DNA of 8,548 nucleotides from Syntrophaceae bacterium UBA1411. Its GTDB lineage: Bacteria > Desulfobacterota > Syntrophia > Syntrophales > Smithellaceae. Of the stretch, positions 6,454 through 8,548 are shown in pieces (position 1 is the stretch's first letter; every line of letters begins with the position of its first letter). Below the pieces are notes generated by a model that had not been told where the DNA came from, did no database searches, and was given only the letters and a program-made list of their open reading frames with translations. The position numbers and the translations under genes are program-made. The stretch spans positions 1-8,548 of the forward strand of contig DBPV01000064.1 of NCBI GenBank assembly GCA_002304995.1. Reading direction: 5' to 3'.

Positions 6454-6555
6454 ATGTGGATGGTGAATGGTGAATCGTGAATCGTGAATGGCGAAGCGAA
6501 ACTTCACCCTTCATCCACCATCCACCATCCACCATTCACTATCCACCATTCACTA
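6454..6555. repeat. Head-to-head inverted heptamer arrays forming a long imperfect hairpin inside the operon
   Basis: Left arm, + strand: ATGTGGA, TGGTGAA, TGGTGAA, TCGTGAA, TCGTGAA, TGGCGAA (6454-6495). Right arm: TTCACCC (6503-6509), four bases TTCA, then TCCACCA three times, TTCACTA, TCCACCA, TTCACTA (6514-6555). The left units are reverse complements of the right-hand type, so the arms can pair around the 7-base loop at 6496-6502. By hand, most facing heptamers match at 5 to 7 of 7 positions, counting G-U pairs. The last right-hand unit supplies the TAG stop codon of the upstream subunit gene (6555-6553 on the - strand). The element thus fills the whole 111-bp gap between stop codon and next ribosome binding site. 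It could stabilise or process the mRNA, or be a selfish repeat that inserted there. Confidence 0.8.
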
Positions 6556-7857
6556 TTTCCCCCGCGCTTCGAGCGCCTCGATAAACGCTCCGATCTGGGC
6601 CTTCCACTGCGCTTCCGAATAATCCCGCAGATCCACCATATCGGAGACGAGTTGCATCATCGGCAGATCGGAATATTTGCCCAGCTCGCTTTTCATGTGC
6701 GTCTGGCCGATGGTGGTGGCCCGGCAGGACCGGCAGGCGTGAAAGACCACGCCGTCGATCTTATAGTCGGCAATCATGTCCAGAAGTTTTTCCACGATGG
6801 GATTGCCGCTGCGCGCGCGGGCCTTTTCGTGGTAGCGCGTGAAGCGCAGAAACGCCCGCCAGGCGAGGAAATCCACCGGGTCTTTCACATGCGACGGAAC
6901 CTCGACCGGATCATAGCCGCGGTAAACGTTTTCGATCACGAACACCGCGCCGAAGCTTTCGAAGTAGTTGAAGATCCACAGCGTGTGCCAGGGCGGCAGA
7001 CCGCCGCCGTAAAGGATGCGGTGCTTTTCGTCCGGAATGACGCCGATCTTGTGGTCCACCTTGTATTTCACTTCGTCGTAGAGCTTCTGGTAGAAATCCA
7101 CGGCAATCTGCGTGCCGCTGTAATAATGGCCGGCGACCATGATGCTGAAGTGATCCTGCGACGGCATCGGGCAGGGGATCGCCACGCGCAGCCGGTCGAT
7201 GTCGTACCAGAGCTGCCAGGCTTTATCACCGAGCCGGATCGCCTCCCAGAGGCGGTCGGGATCCATTTTCTTGCCGGTCTGCGCCTCCAGAAAGCCGATC
7301 AGGCCTTTGAGCTGGTCGCGCTGATATTGAATGTAGTAGTCGCGGACCGCGTTCAAATCATCCTGGGGCGGCGGAGCGACCACGTCGATGCCGTAGGTGG
7401 GCACTTCCAGGTAGCGGCTCGCGGCCTGATACCACTTGAAGCGGGGATCGCACACCGCGGAGCTGCCCAGCATCATGTCGGGCACCGGCATGCCGCCGTC
7501 CGGGCTTCCTTCGGGAATGTGTCCCAGGTCCTTGCGGAGGCTGTCGAAGCCCAGGCCGATGCGCGCGTAGCTGCACAGGACCTGCGAATAGCCGTCGGCT
7601 TCGGCTTTCAAGAGAAAGCGGTCCATGTCGCGTTTGGCGGCGCACAGGCCGGCGTAGTTTTCCGTGGGCAGCGGCACAACGTCCATGGCGCGCAGAATTT
7701 CATCGTACTGCGAGGCGACCATCATGTAGGCCACCTTCTGCCCGTTGGCCTTGGCCTCGTGGGCGCTCCTGTAAATGTTTTTCACGAGCGCGCGCACTTC
7801 CCGCGCCGTGTCCGTCCCCTTCACTGCGGTGGTTTTAGCCTGCTGTGCCTGTTCCAT
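6553..7857 (-). CDS. 2-hydroxyacyl-CoA dehydratase / class I benzoyl-CoA reductase subunit, BcrB/BzdO-like
   Basis: A 434-residue protein of the 2-hydroxyacyl-CoA dehydratase D-component family (HgdA/HgdB, BcrB/BcrC). Members carry a [4Fe-4S] cluster on conserved cysteines and accept an ATP-activated electron for acyl-CoA reduction or dehydration. Likely ligand cysteines are Cys95 in VLCSYARIGLG, Cys136 in GSSAVCDPRFKWYQ and Cys375 or Cys378 in FHACRSCRATTIGQ. Other family signatures are VPTYGID (152-158) and the N-terminal GQKVAYMM-ASQYDEILRAMDVVPLPTENYAG. The length of 434 residues matches the larger BcrB/BzdO-type subunit. It begins 13 bp after the partial subunit gene (ribosome binding site GGGAAAGGA) and is followed by two activases. 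Whether it reduces benzoyl-CoA, a substituted benzoyl-CoA or another acyl-CoA cannot be decided. It should be cytoplasmic and oxygen-sensitive. Confidence 0.87.
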   Translation of the reverse strand: MEQAQQAKTTAVKGTDTAREVRALVKNIYRSAHEAKANGQKVAYMMVASQYDEILRAMDVVPLPTENYAGLCAAKRDMDRFLLKAEADGYSQVLCSYARIGLGFDSLRKDLGHIPEGSPDGGMPVPDMMLGSSAVCDPRFKWYQAASRYLEVPTYGIDVVAPPPQDDLNAVRDYYIQYQRDQLKGLIGFLEAQTGKKMDPDRLWEAIRLGDKAWQLWYDIDRLRVAIPCPMPSQDHFSIMVAGHYYSGTQIAVDFYQKLYDEVKYKVDHKIGVIPDEKHRILYGGGLPPWHTLWIFNYFESFGAVFVIENVYRGYDPVEVPSHVKDPVDFLAWRAFLRFTRYHEKARARSGNPIVEKLLDMIADYKIDGVVFHACRSCRATTIGQTHMKSELGKYSDLPMMQLVSDMVDLRDYSEAQWKAQIGAFIEALEARGK

Positions 7858-7870
7858 AAAATTCCTTTCC

Positions 7871-8548
7871 CTACATGATCATTTCCAGAAACGCCTGAAT
7901 GCGGGTCCGCAACTGTCCGATCGTCGAGGTCGAGTAGTCGTCCTCGATCATCAGCACCGGCAGCTTCAGGTCGGTCAGGTACTCCTTGAGGTCCGGGCCT
8001 TCCAGTTCGCACGTGTCGCAGTAGCGGACGATGTAAAAGATCGCCCCGGCGGCCTTCCATCCGTCGGCAAATTCGCGGATGTAGCCGAAGCGGTTTTCCA
8101 GGTCTTCCTTGCGGTTGCCGGCCTGCGGCTTCAGGCTGCGGGGACAGTGGGTGCACAGATAGCGCCGGGCGAGCGCCTCCAGCGGATCGCCCGTCTCCGA
8201 AACGTCCTGCCAGAAAAAGCGTGAGCCGGTGCACAGATCGTCCATGACGACGTGCGCGCCGCATTCCTCGACCAGGCTGACGAAGGCGATGTCGTCGATT
8301 TCGTTGCCCCATAAAAAGATGCGCGGCAGGCCGTCCGCCGCCGGCCGGGGGCGCTTTTTCACCTCGTCGATAAACGCGGAAACCAGTCCGATGTGTTCCG
8401 CGGCGGGAATGCCCATGCCGGCCACCAGGAGTTTCGTGATTTCCGTTCCGGAAACGCGCGGCGGATTTTCGCGGCGCAGGTCATAGACTTCCCGCAGCAG
8501 GGCGCGGCGCCGGTTGTAAAGCCGGATGGCGTCGCGCAGCTTGCTTTC
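7871..8548 (-). CDS. 2-hydroxyacyl-CoA dehydratase / class I benzoyl-CoA reductase subunit, BcrC/BzdN/HgdB-like (partial, N-terminus outside window)
   Basis: The visible 225 C-terminal residues begin at the window edge with ESKLRDAIRLYNRRRALLRE, the typical mid-protein helix of this family, so the frame continues to the right. The GTG at 8425 is internal. Further family motifs are the P-x-x-SG-TEI region (visible residues 30-37), RIFLWGNEIDD (76-86), GAHVVMDDLCTGSRFF (97-112), a DPLEALARRYL segment, and the closing TRIQAFLEM. Cysteines C132 and C135 (CTHCPRS) and C177 and C180 (YCDTCELEG) are visible; the one at 177 aligns with the usual C-terminal cluster ligand in KFCDP-type sequences. Family members are about 380 residues, so about 155 residues are missing. 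It is the first visible gene of the - strand operon and is the expected partner of the 434-residue subunit. Confidence 0.87.
   Translation of the reverse strand, partial: ESKLRDAIRLYNRRRALLREVYDLRRENPPRVSGTEITKLLVAGMGIPAAEHIGLVSAFIDEVKKRPRPAADGLPRIFLWGNEIDDIAFVSLVEECGAHVVMDDLCTGSRFFWQDVSETGDPLEALARRYLCTHCPRSLKPQAGNRKEDLENRFGYIREFADGWKAAGAIFYIVRYCDTCELEGPDLKEYLTDLKLPVLMIEDDYSTSTIGQLRTRIQAFLEMIM

Noticed and set aside
6442..6507. N-terminal extension of the first activase from an in-frame GTG at 6507
   Set aside because: The added 22 residues (KFRFAIHDSRFTIHH...) are encoded by heptamer repeats, no ribosome binding site precedes the GTG, and the ATG at 6441 has a strong one and starts right at the conserved GIDIG motif.
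6484..7878. Long + strand reading frame (464 codons) opposite the BcrB/BzdO-like gene
   Set aside because: It is antisense to a gene with clear family motifs, is rich in His, Ala, Val and Arg without domain features, and starts inside the repeat array. The same reasoning removes the long + strand frames at 3739-4950, 2759-3676, 1427-2101 and 5015-5614.

Overview
The window looks like a chromosomal segment from an anaerobic, fairly GC-rich bacterium. The main reason is a cluster of oxygen-sensitive, ATP-dependent 2-hydroxyacyl-CoA dehydratase / class I benzoyl-CoA reductase family proteins. A Desulfobacterota-like (syntrophic or sulfate-reducing) or similar metagenomic anaerobe would fit, but no feature here fixes the taxonomy.

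Layout. Left edge (1-737, + strand): the C-terminal two thirds of an integron integrase (IntI) whose N-terminal domain lies outside the window. Next (738-1213): a 476-bp region without a convincing gene, lying between two convergent genes. It carries two arrays of 7-base repeats, small hairpins, and a 12-bp perfect inverted repeat spanning 126 bp. From 1214 to the right edge, every gene is on the - strand, closely spaced, and probably one operon read from right to left. In transcription order it encodes a BcrC/HgdB/BzdN-like subunit (partial, 8548-7871), a BcrB/BzdO-like subunit (7857-6553), two different [4Fe-4S] ATPase activases (6441-5611 and 5596-4811), an MFS transporter (4791-3502), an M20 metallopeptidase/amidohydrolase (3454-2129) and a PlsC-like acyltransferase (2110-1214).

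How the genes may work together. Two catalytic D-component subunits plus two separate activases is the four-subunit plan of class I benzoyl-CoA reductase (BcrCBAD / BzdNOPQ). An ordinary 2-hydroxyacyl-CoA dehydratase needs only one activase. The likely job is ATP-driven reduction of an aromatic (or related) acyl-CoA; the exact substrate cannot be read from the sequence. The MFS carrier and the M20 hydrolase may import and deacylate a conjugated precursor such as an N-acyl amino acid, which is inference. The acyltransferase is probably a housekeeping lipid gene at the operon end.

The most unusual structural signal is a family of 7-bp tandem repeats (consensus T-Y-C-A-C-N-A). It occurs as a head-to-head inverted pair filling the 111-bp gap inside the reductase operon, and again in the region downstream of intI beside a second heptamer family (N-A-G-C-Y-R-T).
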